Part shown: piece by piece, positions 1 through 9,924 of the stretch
Layout: every line of letters starts with the position of its first letter
Numbering within the stretch: the stretch's first letter is position 1
Source of the DNA: Altimarinus sp041659565
GTDB taxonomy: Bacteria > Patescibacteriota > Gracilibacteria > BD1-5 > UBA6164
Assembly: GCA_041659565.1 (NCBI GenBank)
Contig: JBAZXZ010000003.1
Coordinates: 124,001-188,000 of the forward strand
Direction: 5' to 3'
DNA length: 64,000 nucleotides
Position numbers and translations under genes: made by a program
Notes under the pieces: model-generated
Seen by the model: only the letters and a program-made list of their open reading frames with translations
Told to the model about the DNA's origin: nothing
Databases searched by the model: none

Positions 1-60
1 GATATGATGTAAACTTTCATTCTTAATAGAATTTTAATATTTAAAAATGAGATTAGAAAA
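1..60. other. Window edge, no gene assigned
   Basis: The first 60 bases hold no supportable gene. A plus-strand gene could end at the TAA at positions 10-12, but only three codons would be inside the window, so I do not call it. The A-rich end of the stretch becomes the T-run of the following terminator when read on the minus strand. Confidence 0.3.
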
Positions 61-95
61 ATCCAAAGTACTCTTACTTTGGATTTTTCTTTTGT
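61..95. terminator. Bidirectional rho-independent terminator
   Basis: A perfect 10-bp stem (61-70 with 75-84, atccaaagta) and a 4-base loop are followed by a T-rich run on the plus strand and preceded by an A-run, so it can act both ways. It would end the minus-strand unit whose last stop is at 109. The stem sequence resembles the terminator at 15879-15900. Confidence 0.75.
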
Positions 96-108
96 ATAAA
101 AAGATAGT

Positions 109-1320
109 TTACTTTTTTATTTTCAAATTCCTATAAATAAGATATAGAATTATTCAAACAAATATAATAATTCAGTAAACCTCAAATTTATTAATATTTG
201 AACTATTATCTTTTTTAACTTCTTGTGAAATTCAAGTCATTACTACATTGTTTGTATCACTTTTAGCAATAACTCAAGTAATAACTTTTTCATTTGTTCA
301 AGTTGAGATTTGAGTGGAATTACTTGTTGTTCAAGAATCAATTATAGCAACTGATGAAGTATTTATATTTTCCTTTTTAATAACTGCTTTTTTAGGAGTA
401 TAAATTTGTTTTGTAGTACTAATAATTGGTTTTATGGGTTCAGAAATCTTTTCTTTTACAGTTGTCATTATTCAAATTGAATGTCATTTCCCAAAATTAT
501 TATGAAAAGGATCTAATTTTAAAAATTCTTTTTCAACAGCTTGCATAACTAAATCAATCTTTTCTTGAGTTAATCATCAAGTCATTGATTGATTTTCAGG
601 ATGATATTCATTATTACAAACAGGAATAGAATTATCTGAATTGTAGCTATCTAATCAATATTTAAGTACTGTATTATCTTTTTTATCTAAAATAGCATAA
701 AAATTATCTCATATATTTGGATAATAAGTGTTTAATAGTTTTCAATCATTAGAATATTTTAAGTTAGGAAACCATCATTCTCATACTCATAAACACAAAG
801 CTCAAAATTTTTCTGAATAAAAATATTCTCTTCCATTTATAAAATAAATATCCTTATTATTATGAACTTCTATTTTAAGATTAAATCAACATTTGTCAGT
901 AAATGTTTTTTTGATATTTTCTATTTTTCAAGAAACCTTGCATTTATCTGCCCACAAGTAAGCTTCATATGAAGGATCTCAATCAGAGGTAATTGAACAA
1001 TTAGGTAAATTTATGTTTTTATCAAAAGCCCCTTTTCATTGTTCTATTATCCAAGAGTCTGCATATTGTGCAATTACATACATTTGATCTCAAACTTTTG
1101 GAACATTTCATCCAGAAAATGAATAAGATATATTTTCGCATCAAGTTCAATATCAAACATTATTTTTTTCTAATCATCTAATAACATAATCTCTTGTTCA
1201 ATCATTTAACCTAAATCTATAATAATATCAACAATTATGGATTGTCATATCTCATCATAGAATCTTATTTATAATTCATGATGCTTTACAAGTTGTTGTT
1301 TGATCATATATTTTTTCCAT
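109..1320 (-). CDS. Hypothetical protein with C-terminal membrane anchor
   Basis: A 403-codon frame reading many TGA codons as Gly, ATG at 1320 and TAA at 109. I do not recognise a family. The body contains several Cys residues and many Trp, Tyr and Asn. A Ser/Thr-rich stretch follows, and the last ~25 residues form one hydrophobic segment (IIIFVGIILYLIY) ending in Lys/Arg, typical of a C-terminal anchor. No N-terminal signal peptide is visible from this ATG, which is odd for a protein otherwise built like a surface protein. It starts 7 bases after the stop of the peptidase gene upstream, in a different frame, so the two are probably cotranscribed. It could be the membrane-bound partner or substrate of that peptidase; this is inference from position only. 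Confidence 0.7.
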
Positions 1321-1327
1321 AGAATTA

Positions 1328-2701
1328 TTAATTAGATACTATAATTTTTACTAAAGTACTTATTCATGGTTGAGTACTTGAGTTATAATATAAAGAACTA
1401 ACATTATAATCAATACTAGATCAATAATATACTGTTCATCAAGCATTAGTAACATTATACAAAGGTCAATATCATAAATTTACTCTAATAATTTGTTTTG
1501 ATGTATCTGTTGTACTATAATATCAATATCAAACCATTGCATGACTTCAATTTCATAAAATTACAGGTCTAGAAGCATTTATTTCTGTCTTTATATTAGA
1601 AAATATATTCGTAGTAAATGCAGTTCAAATGGTATTTGCATATCATTTACTTTTAGCATAATTAACTCCTCAATTCATTCAATTTGTTGTTGATGTTAAT
1701 CATTCAGCTCAACTACATATTGTTGACATATAACTCTGTCACAAAGTTGACATTAACGTTTGAATATCAGTTGAATTTAAAGTAGAAGCAGTTCATGCAA
1801 TAAGATTTGGGAATGTTCATTTTCTATCATAATATCAAAATAATGTTGCATATGCAGTTGGAACACATCAGACAGCACAACTTGATCAGTTATATGTTGT
1901 TGTAAATTGATTATAACAAGGTAATTTTCAGTTACATCAAGAATAAGCATTCCCTAAAACAAAAGTATTGGAAGCATTACTTGGAGGAACATATCATGTT
2001 CATCAAACTCAAGGAATAGTTGCATTTGCCATCGGCAATATTTTATAACTAAACTCTTCATTAGGAATACTTTGTTTATTTTCCTTAAGTTCATTTAATT
2101 TACCTTTAAAATCCTCTGTCTTTTTATATTCTCCAGCTTCTTTTTTAGCTTTTATTATCGTGTTTTTTAATTCATTTCTATGTTCTATTCTTTTCTCTTC
2201 TTTTTGCTCTTTTGTAAGTTTAGTATCTTGTTCTAGAGTTTTATTTATATTATCTACTGGATTAATAGATGATACTTCTTCTGTCTTTGTATTTTCTCCG
2301 TACATATCAAAAGGAGAAAAATAATATAATTTATTATCTTCTTTACTTCCTCCGTTTTGTGCTATCAATACTTCACTAGGAGTATTTCCACTTGTTGAAG
2401 CAATAGGTACAGTTACATCATCTCAGTCAAAGTTAACCATAACAAATCAGCAATCTTGATTATTATCACAGCTTACTTTAAATTCTATATATGATATTTT
2501 ACTATCATCATCTGTATGAAACTCTTTTCATTTTTCTACTATTGTAGGATTATAATCTTTCCAATTCTCATCAAAACTAGAATTAGCTATATATTCATTT
2601 GCTATTTGCAAAGCACTTTCATAATTAAATTTTGAAACTGCATAAGAAACTCAAGAAAACGAGATAAACAATATAGCTACAAAAAGAAGTAATTTTTTCA
2701 T
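1328..2701 (-). CDS. Secreted papain-fold (C10/C39-like) cysteine peptidase
   Basis: 457 residues, from ATG at 2701 to TAA at 1328. Residues 1-22 are a signal peptide (MKKLLLFVAILFIS, Ala before the likely cleavage site). A Lys/Glu-rich segment lies at about 120-225. The C-terminal half has papain-fold landmarks: Cys279 in GCVPTAYA followed by GYYDRKG, His387 in RPVILGNGSHAMVGYGY, and Asn408 in VNLGYGP, the order seen in streptopain-type (C10) and C39-like peptidases. The usual GCGPT is GCVPT here. I infer an exported or surface protease. The glycine-reassigned code is needed to read the frame: eight or more TGA lie between Cys279 and the end. It heads a two-gene unit driven by the G10-spacer promoter upstream. 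Substrate unknown. Confidence 0.8.
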
Positions 2702-2719
2702 AGAAAAAAGTTAAAATGT

Positions 2720-2751
2720 AAAACTGTAATTATCCAAATAATTACAGTTTT
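2720..2751 (-). promoter_or_regulatory. 5' UTR stem-loop of the peptidase mRNA
   Basis: A perfect 14-bp stem with a 4-base loop (2720-2733 paired with 2738-2751) lies between the predicted -10 box and the ATG at 2701. No T-run follows it in the minus direction, so it looks more like an mRNA-stabilising or translation-control hairpin than a terminator. In the plus direction it would serve no gene. Confidence 0.55.
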
Positions 2752-2781
2752 ATTGTACCCCCCCCCCAGTTATAAAGTCAA
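2752..2781 (-). promoter_or_regulatory. Promoter with G10 homopolymer spacer
   Basis: Read on the minus strand: -35 TTGACT (2781-2776), an 18-base spacer whose last ten bases are all G (2767-2758), and -10 TACAAT (2757-2752). A run of ten G/C is striking in DNA this AT-rich. Homopolymer runs between -35 and -10 are the classic basis of phase-variable promoters, because slippage changes the spacer length. It drives the secreted peptidase at 1328-2701 and probably the membrane protein after it. Confidence 0.7.
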
Positions 2782-2831
2782 AAGATAAAGTTTTTTTCGA
2801 TTGACGAAATTAGGGTTTTATTTGTATTTTT

Positions 2832-4316
2832 TTATTTTGCACATTTTATCTGATTATTTTCAAATCTAAATATTTTTATATTATCAAATCATTTTTCTTT
2901 TAGATATAAAGCATGTAGTTTTGATAAAACTCCCTTTTCACAATAAAAAAGATAAGTCTTGGTTTGATCTAAATTTTCAAATTTATGATTTATATCATAA
3001 AACGGTATATTCAAAACAGTGCTTCATTTGATTTTTAACGGGTCTTTTTCTATTTTCTCATTATCTCTTATATCTATAATTATCTCTTCGCTAGAAGGTA
3101 AATATGATACTTCTAATCATTTTTCTAAGTCTCATAAATCCTCATTTAATAAATCTTGCATTTTTTCGATTTTTCTACTATAAATTGCTCTCACAATTAT
3201 TTCTTCATCTATATTTTTTTCTTCTTTAACTATTACTTCTTCTTCTGATTGTGTTGCTGGTCTATCTGATATAACCCCACAATATTCAGGCATATTACAA
3301 GCAAAATTATAAGTTCATATTTTTTGTGATATATCTATTATTTCTTGCTTATCATAAGTTATAAGTGGTCTCAAAACAAGCATACTTGATGCTTTATCTA
3401 TAACTGCCATATTTGAAAGGGTCTGACTAGAAACTTGTCATAAACTATCTCATTTAACAAGAGCAAAATATGAATATTGTCATACTTGGCAAGCACATCT
3501 TAGCATCAATCTTTTTAAAATTATTCATCTATATTTATGATTTATTTTTGTTGTTAATTCTCTTACTATTTCTTCAAAATTGATAGTAACAAATCTCGAT
3601 TTATAACTTTTTGAAAACTTATTAGAAAGATAATTAGCAACTTGTTTTACCCCTAATTCATGAGCACTACCTCACAAATTAAAAAATAAGAAATCAACTC
3701 CGCATCATCTTTTCATAGAAAGAAAAGTTGAAACTCCACTATCAAATCATCAAGAGATTAGAGATAAAACCTTTCATTGAAACCCAACTGGATAACCTCA
3801 TATTCAATCATATTTATTTAAAATAGTATAATATTTATCATCTTTTATATCTATATTTATAGTAACATCTGGATCTTTTAATTTTACTTTTGTATTGACT
3901 GCATTTTCTAAAAATAATCCCCCTAAATATCTTTCTGCTTCCATTGAACCAAAAGGATGAATTCAAACTCTATGCACTCTTACTACAAAGGTTTTTCAAG
4001 TTAAGTTTGGTAAAATAGATTCTTTTATATCTAAAAATAAATTATCCAAATCAGTAAAATTATTTTCTTCTATTTCATAAAAATTATAAATTCCTGGAAT
4101 AAAAGACAAAATCTCTATAATTTCTTTTTTCTTTATTTCTCATATATTATCATCAATCCAAATATCTATTCTATCCCAAGAATCGTTAATTTTTACTTCT
4201 TCTTCATAATCACTCAAAAAAACTTTTATATTTTTTGTTAAAAGTCTTATTGTTCTTTTTCTTACTGGTTTTGATTTTATTATTATCTCTGAAGATACTC
4301 TTATTATAAATTTCAT
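2832..4316 (-). CDS. thiI: tRNA 4-thiouridine synthase ThiI
   Basis: 494 residues, close to the 482 of the E. coli enzyme. ThiI uses ATP and a persulfide to thiolate uridine 8 of tRNA. The domain order fits: a ferredoxin-like/THUMP region (1-165), the adenylating PP-loop SGGFDS at 188-193, Cys346 in PEYCGVIS (the Cys344 equivalent of the disulfide relay) and a C-terminal rhodanese domain with catalytic Cys459 in FYCEKG. The full set of catalytic residues suggests an active enzyme. It stands alone on the minus strand, divergent from pheS across about 290 bp. No IscS partner is in the window. Confidence 0.93.
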
Positions 4317-4466
4317 AAATATTGCTTTTCAAATAAAAAATATATGCCCTATATTAATTATAAACACTTGATTTGCAATTATTTTATTCTTAATAGTTTA
4401 TAAAATAAGATAATTCCCATTTTTAGTAAAAATTATTTATTTTTGATTTTTATAAAATTTTGTATT

Positions 4467-4589
4467 ATGAATAATCAGTTATATACCAAAAGATTTTTAC
4501 CAAAATTAAAATTTGATTTTATCAGATTTTTTCATATTATTTTTTTGGCTTTAAAGATAATATTTATTCTTATTCTCTTTCCCTCTTAA
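4467..4589 (+). CDS. Possible Phe-rich leader ORF before pheS
   Basis: ATG to TAA, 40 codons, no TGA needed. Eight residues are Phe and the rest mostly hydrophobic or basic. It ends 19 bases before the pheS start. The position recalls the phenylalanine-rich leader peptide that controls pheST in enterobacteria, but TTT is common in random AT-rich sequence and no terminator hairpin separates this ORF from pheS. It may be chance. The rest of the 4317-4608 gap is AT-rich and should hold the divergent thiI and pheS promoters, which I could not place securely. Confidence 0.2.
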   Translation: MNNQLYTKRFLPKLKFDFIRFFHIIFLALKIIFILILFPS

Positions 4590-4608
4590 TCTCTTATTCT
4601 TTACATAT

Positions 4609-5664
4609 ATGAAAGAAAAATTAAAAAATCTAAAAATCTTATTTGAAACAGAACTTAAAAATTGTAAAAACTCTCTAGATCTAAAAAATCTTGAAGATAA
4701 ACTTCTTTGAAAATCGTGAGAACTAAAAGAAATTTTGAAATGATTAAAAGACTTATCAAACGAAGAAAAAAAAGAATTTGGTCAAGAATCAAATAGTCTA
4801 AAAGTATTTATCGAAGAATCATTAAAACTGAAAGAAGAAGAACTTAAAAGTGAGCAATTCAAAAATATAGAAGAAAAAGAAAAAATAGATGTAAGTTTAG
4901 AATTTCCTTCTGAAAATACTGGACATTATCATCCAATTAGTATAACTTCAAAATTACTTGAAGAGATTTTTATTTCTCTTGGTTTCAAAATAGAAGATGG
5001 TCCACAAATAGAAAAAGTAGAATACAATTTTGATAAATTAAATATACCAGCTGATCATCCTGCTCGTGATGTTTGGGATACTTTCTGGATAAGTGATGCA
5101 ATCAATAATGCGCTAGAAGACAAGGAAAAATTCCTTCTTAGAACTCATACTTCCCCTGTTCAAATAAGAACTATGTTAAACCAAAAACTTCCTATAAAAA
5201 TTATAGTTCCATGAAGAGTATTTAGATACGAACAAGAAGATGCAAGACATACTTGTAATTTTTACCAATTAGAATGACTTGTTGTAGGAAAATGAGTAAC
5301 TTTTTGAGACTTAAAATGGACTCTAGACACAGTTATGAAAAAACTATTATGAGATGATACAACTCTCAGATTTAGACCTTATATATTTCCTTTTACAGAG
5401 CCAAGTGTTGAAATAGATGTAAGTTGTCAAATATGCAAATGAAAAGCTTGAAATTGTGGAATGTGTAGTTGAAGCTGATGGGTAGAACTTCTTTGAGCTT
5501 GAATGGTTCATCCAAAAGTACTAGAATGATGTGGAATCAATCCTGAGGAATATTCTTGATTTGCATTTGGTATGTGAATCGACAGAATAGCTTCTCAGAG
5601 ATTTTGAATCAGTTCTTCAAGAATGATGTATCAAAGTAAATTGAAATTAAATGAACAGTTTTAA
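4609..5664 (+). CDS. pheS: Phenylalanyl-tRNA synthetase alpha subunit
   Basis: 351 residues, the usual length. It charges tRNA-Phe together with PheT, which is not next door here as it often is elsewhere. Residues 1-100 form the coiled-coil tRNA-binding arm. The class II core follows: RTHTSPVQ near 178, motif 2 FRYEQEDARHTCNFYQ near 205, and the motif 3 region WVELLGAGMVHP near 290-305. Several of these glycines are written TGA. The next gene begins 14 bases after the stop on the same strand. Confidence 0.93.
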
Positions 5665-5678
5665 TAATTATATTCATT

Positions 5679-6086
5679 ATGAGATATTATATTGCTTATA
5701 AATTTACTGGTTCAGATATAAAGATTTTAAAAAATAACTTAGATATTATTTCTAATAAAATTAAAGAAACTTGAAATGATATTTTTATTTTTTTTCGTGA
5801 TATACAAAATCGGGGAAATATAGAAATATCAATAAATGACATTGTAAATATTGATTTGAAAGAATTAAAAAATTCAGAATGATTTTTTGCTTTTGTTGAT
5901 AATGAGGATAAAAGTGAATGATTATTAATAGAAGCTTGATATGCAAAAGCCTTAAATAAAAAATTTATTTTAGCAATCAAAAAATGAATAGATCTGAGAA
6001 TATTAAGAACTATCGCAGATGAGATTATTGAGTTTAGTGATATAAAAGATTTGGAAGTGAAAATTGAAAAATTATTTTCTAAATAA
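5679..6086 (+). CDS. Nucleoside 2-deoxyribosyltransferase-like protein
   Basis: 135 residues. It resembles the Rossmann-like nucleoside 2-deoxyribosyltransferase/TIR-like superfamily: an opening strand YYIAYKFTG, a central acidic helix, and the motif SEGLLIEAGYAKALNKK, where the Glu of the E-x-G-x-A pattern would be the nucleophile. Whether it swaps bases on deoxynucleosides, hydrolyses nucleotides or only binds them cannot be told. The codon at 5811-5813 is CGG, where an aromatic residue would suit the family better than Arg. It lies between pheS and a transglutaminase-like gene with short gaps, probably one transcript. Confidence 0.6.
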
Positions 6087-6103
6087 TTAAAAGAATTAAA
6101 ATT

Positions 6104-6580
6104 ATGCTTTACCTATATATATTTTCATCCTATTTACTTTTTTGTAAATTACTACCATATTTTGTGTATCCAAATTATTTCAAAAAATCAAAAATAGAAA
6201 ATTATCTAGAATTAATTCAATTGTCTTCAGAATTAAAATGAAAAAATAAAATAGAAACAATAGAGAATATTTATGAGTATTTTAAAAATACTTATTCATG
6301 AAAAAATAAAGTGTTAAAGTTAAAAAATCTATTAACTGTTTTATATATCTGAGACTTTAAAACAAATAATATACTGAGTAAAAAAGTATTTTTATGGTGT
6401 CATACCCAAAATAGACTATTTAAATCAATTTTAGTGAATACAAAAATGTTTAAAGAGTCTGAAATAATTACTCAAAAAAGATATTTTATCTCTATTTTTA
6501 TTCATCAATGGCTTTATATAAAGCTAGAAGATAAAGAAGTAAAAATAGATCCATATTTTTGAATATTTGAAAAAAAATAA
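6104..6580 (+). CDS. Transglutaminase-like cysteine protein
   Basis: 158 residues with a hydrophobic N-terminus (about 1-22) that may be a short anchor. A Cys-His-Asp pattern typical of transglutaminase-like folds is visible: Cys99 in LWCHTQNRL, His134 in FIHQWLYI and Asp149 in KIDPYFG, with the spacing of the microbial transglutaminase-like family (Cys helix, His strand, Asp strand). The real reaction, whether protease, amidase or crosslinking, is unknown. It is the third gene of the run after pheS and converges on mpg, whose stop is only 4 bases away on the other strand. Confidence 0.5.
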
Positions 6581-6583
6581 ATT

Positions 6584-7144
6584 CTAAAAACAAAACCTCC
6601 ACTCCATATCTACTCACCTAGAAATCCCAATCCTTTTTGATGTTTTAATTTCAGGAACTTTGTATCATATATCCTCTAAAAAGATAGTTGAATTTGCTTC
6701 AAGTAAATTGATTCAATTATCTTTTTTTGTTATTAGAAAAGCCATACAAACTTTTGCTGGTCAATTTGTTAAATCACTTGATTTTTTTCATTGCCATTTT
6801 CTATTTTCTATCATCAAATATTCTCATTTATAAGGGATAATTGATCTAATCAAAACAGCTGCTCCATATCATGATTTTTCTGAAACTATATTCATACAGT
6901 GATACATCCCATAAGTAAAATATACATAAAGATGCCCAGCTTCTTTAAACATAACTTCATTTCTAGAACTTTTTTTTCATCAAAAAGTATGACTTGCCTC
7001 ATCATCTTCTCTATAAGCTTCGACTTCATTAATTATCCCTGAAATTATTCAATGAGGAGTTATTTTAGTTAATACTTTTCAAAGTAAATCTTGAGCTAAA
7101 GAAACAGAATCTTTACCATGAAAAAAAGTTGAATTTAATCTCAT
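6584..7144 (-). CDS. mpg: 3-methyladenine DNA glycosylase (AAG/MPG type)
   Basis: 186 residues. It excises alkylated purines in base-excision repair. Family signatures in order: EVEAYREDDEASHTFGG with the catalytic Glu, SRNEVMF, GHLYVYFTYGMYHCMN, NGPAKVC and the closing RIGISRGVDMEWRF. Length matches bacterial homologues. The start codon ATG at 7144 overlaps the end of the csaB-like gene (stop at 7135) by 10 bases, so the two are translationally coupled. This plus uvrA, mfd and recA gives the window four repair genes. Confidence 0.92.
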
Positions 7145-8247
7145 AATTTTTTTATTAGATCTTTATTTCTTATTTTTTTAACAAGTTCTTCAGTTTTTTT
7201 ACTATAACTAAAAGCAATAAAAGGTATCTCATAAACTTGTGAAAGTATCATAGAATGAAGCCTCATAGCAAAACACAAATCTATTTTTTTTTCTTTATAG
7301 AAACTATAAACTTCTTCTAAACCTTCAGCAATAAAAACTTTATCTTCTAATTTTGTTCAATGAAATATTTTTTTATAATACTCTAAATCATTTGATTTGA
7401 TATCTGTACTGTGAATACTATGAGGTAAAAAATATACTTTACAATTTTTACTAAGCAACAATTCTACGAGTTCTCTTATCATAAGTATCTCTATTTTTTC
7501 ATTCCCACTTTTTCATATATAACCAGCTCTAAAAGTTATTCAAATATTTTTATCTTTTAAATCCACATTACTAAAATCCTTAAGAGAAAAATTACTAGCC
7601 TCTATTTCTTTTAATAGATAAGATTCTATAGTTTCAGTTTTCTGTTCTAAATTCTCACTAAATACTGGATCATCAATTATCTCACTTGTAATTCAAATAT
7701 CTTTTAAAGTTTTAAAAGAATAACTATCTCTTACATAAATTTTATAAGCTTTTGAAAATATTTTTCATAATTTTTCTAAATTTGCTTTATTTTTTATATT
7801 TATTCCAATAGCATAAAATACAACTTTTTTCCTAAAAAATCTAAAAAATTTATTTCTAAAAATCCATTGATCTAGTGGATTTTTGTTTGCTTGAACTTCA
7901 TTATCATATATGATTCAACCTCATCAAATCACTATCAAATCACTCCAAAAAATAGTTTTTATAAAACTAATAAAATTCTTTAAATTCTTTAATATATTTT
8001 TTTTATTTTTAATTCAAATAGGAAAATACTCAAGATATTTAACATTTTCTTTTACAAAAAAAGGATTTTTGATATCGTAAGTAAAAACTCTAAAAGAATT
8101 AGGATTTAAAAGTTGTCAATTTATATTTATCAAATCTAATTTTTTAGCTTTGAACTCAACATTTTCAAGTATTTTTATTTCATTTTTAAGTATAAGTTCA
8201 TCGCCTAGATTTTGGCATCAAATAGATGCAAATATAGATATATTCAC
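7135..8247 (-). CDS. Polysaccharide pyruvyl transferase, CsaB-like
   Basis: 370 residues from a GTG start at 8247, chosen because the family's opening strand and glycine-rich loop (NISIFASIGCQNLGDELIL) begin right there. The GT-B-like fold motifs LIVIGGGGIIYD, RDSYSF and the C-terminal CFAMRLHSMILS (His of the R-x-H signature) are typical of pyruvyl transferases that decorate cell-wall polymers, often to anchor S-layer proteins. In a cell with several large surface proteins that role is plausible but inferred. It overlaps mpg, an unrelated function, so shared transcription seems a matter of packing. Confidence 0.8.
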
Positions 8248-8335
8248 GGTATTTAATTAAATTTTAAATTATTATGATTATATCTATTTTATAAAAATTA
8301 CAAAAAAACTTGTATTTTTATGTTTTTAACTTACA

Positions 8336-8442
8336 ATGGGGCTTGAGCAGTCTTTTAATAAAATACTCTTCTTTAATCACTAGTCCTAGTATCTTTGATT
8401 AAAATGGTTTTTTACAAGATTATGCTTGTATTTTTATTTTTT
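8336..8442 (+). promoter_or_regulatory. Possible leader with terminator-like hairpin before the RRM gene
   Basis: The 206-bp gap before the RRM gene holds an unusually GC-containing leader. A 15-codon mini-ORF (8336-8383, ATG to TAG) is followed by a 6-bp stem (tacaag, 8413-8418 with 8425-8430) and a T-rich run to 8442, which ends 11 bases before the RRM start. The order short ORF, hairpin, T-run, gene is that of an attenuator. Stem strength is modest, so I hold this loosely. Bases 8248-8330 show nothing else. Confidence 0.3.
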
Positions 8443-8453
8443 ATAATTGTTTT

Positions 8454-8756
8454 ATGACTGAACAAATGGATGAACAAATAAGTGAAAACAGAAAACTTTT
8501 TGTTGGTAACTTACCTTGGGAAATGAGAGGTAAAGATTTAGCTCAAGCTTTCAGCGAATTCGGTGAAGTTGAATTTGCTACTGTTGTGTTAGATAGAGAA
8601 ACTAAAAAAAGTAAAGGTTTTTGATTTGTTACTTTTGTTAATTTAGAAGATGCTAAAAAAGCTTTAGCTGAAACTAATGAAAAAGAATTAGAATGAAGAA
8701 AAATCTTCGTTTCTTTTGCAAAAGAAAATACTGAAAGACCTGCAAAAACTTTTTAA
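8454..8756 (+). CDS. RRM-domain RNA-binding protein
   Basis: 100 residues, nearly all one RNA recognition motif. RNP2 is LFVGNL (about 15-20) and RNP1 is KGFGFVTF (about 54-61), with aromatic residues in the RNA-facing positions. A short acidic leader precedes it and a basic tail (RPAKTF) follows. Single-RRM proteins of this size occur in cyanobacteria and CPR bacteria and bind single-stranded RNA; some are cold-induced. Two of the three glycines of RNP1 and the following loop are TGA-coded. It is monocistronic, with its own strong terminator. Confidence 0.88.
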
Positions 8757-8771
8757 TCATAAAGTTTGTAT

Positions 8772-8810
8772 CAATAAAAAAAGAGATGGAATTCATCTCT
8801 TTTTTTATTG
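8772..8810 (+). terminator. Rho-independent terminator after the RRM gene
   Basis: A 17-bp perfect inverted repeat (8772-8788 with 8794-8810) has the core agagatg and a 5-base loop, with seven T in the 3' arm. It begins 15 bases after the RRM stop. Confidence 0.85.
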
Positions 8811-8830
8811 CAAAATCAAAGTTTTTATAT

Positions 8831-9475
8831 ATGCTATTTAAAGTTTATTACATAAAAATTACCAAAGTGAAAATTTTTGTATTTGATACCGAAACTACTT
8901 GATTTATAAATAAAAAAGATACAAATCTAAAAAAACAACCTCATATTGTCCAATTTGCATGAATTCTATGAGATTTAAAAGATTGAAATTTTACAGAGGA
9001 ATCAAGAATTGATATATATATAAACCCTTGAATTGCAATTCCTTATGCAGCAAGTCTAGTAAATAATATATACAATATAGATATACAAAATAAAAGTCCC
9101 ATAGATCATCATATAGAGGATATATTATATTATATAAATACATCTGATATAATAGTTTGACACAATATAGAATATGATGAAGGTATGGTAAAAATTGAAT
9201 TGAAAAGACTATGAAGAGAATACGATTACAGACCAAAACAAATTGTATGTACGATGAAAAATAGTGTAGATTTCTGTTCAATAAAAGGAAACTGAGAAAG
9301 ATTTAAATATCCTAAATTATGAGAACTTTATAAAACAATTTTTTGAGAATATTTTGTTTGAGCACATAATGCTATAATAGATGTTGAAAACACTCTTAAA
9401 TGTTTTCTTGAACTTGTAAAAAAAGATGTTATTAAAGTCGAAGAAAAAAAAGAAACTATTATGAGTTTATTTTAA
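8831..9475 (+). CDS. DEDD-family 3'-5' exonuclease (DnaQ-like)
   Basis: 214 residues from ATG 8831; an in-frame GTG at 8867 is an alternative start, since the exonuclease fold opens at VKIFVFDTETTGF just after it. ExoI motif DTETTG, ExoII GHNIEYDE and an ExoIII-type GAHNAIIDVENT are all present, giving the four acidic metal ligands plus a His. A stand-alone proofreading or repair exonuclease is likely; I cannot say if it serves DNA polymerase III. It lies 30 bases before the zinc-ribbon gene. Confidence 0.85.
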
Positions 9476-9505
9476 AAATATACAATAATACTTAACTATT
9501 AAATT

Positions 9506-9730
9506 ATGAGTTATAATGATCTAATAAATATTGATGAACTAAATAAAAGAAAAGAAGAATTTAATCCTGAAAGATGAGATGTATCATTTTACTGTAGAGA
9601 CTGTAAAATGGTAGTAAAAACAAAAAGACCAAACCCTAACTGATATAAATTTATATGTGAAGTATGTAATTGAAGTAATATATCTATATGAACTCTTGAA
9701 TGATTAAAAAATAATTATAAAATCAAGTAA
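9506..9730 (+). CDS. Small zinc-ribbon protein
   Basis: 74 residues. Two CxxC knuckles (CRDC and CEVC, about 35-38 and 55-58) with a short basic insert between them form a classic zinc ribbon. Nothing else identifies a function; such proteins often bind nucleic acid or act as assembly factors. The 194-bp gap from here to recA (9731-9924) is very AT-rich and should hold the recA promoter. I found no clear LexA-type operator in it. Confidence 0.7.
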
Positions 9731-9924
9731 TCCGTATATATATAATTTCACTTTATTAAAGCCATATTTATACTTTTTTAAAAAAATAATTTGCAATTTT
9801 ATATATATCGTATATATTAGAAATATAGACAAAGAGAAATAGATATTAAGATAATAATAATTATATTTTATTCTTCTTTTTACTTTTATACTCTTTATCA
9901 TTTATACTTTTTAACTTTACTCCT

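Noticed and set aside
1..12. 3' end of a plus-strand gene (ATGATGTAA)
   Set aside because: Three codons cannot be told from chance.
4609..5664. pheT expected after pheS
   Set aside because: The following genes have other folds; no beta-subunit motifs occur in the window.
8336..8383. 15-codon mini-ORF as an independent gene
   Set aside because: Too short and without any support; kept only as part of a possible leader.
9731..9924. tRNA or SOS box upstream of recA
   Set aside because: The stretch is AT-rich without a cloverleaf or a clear LexA-type palindrome.
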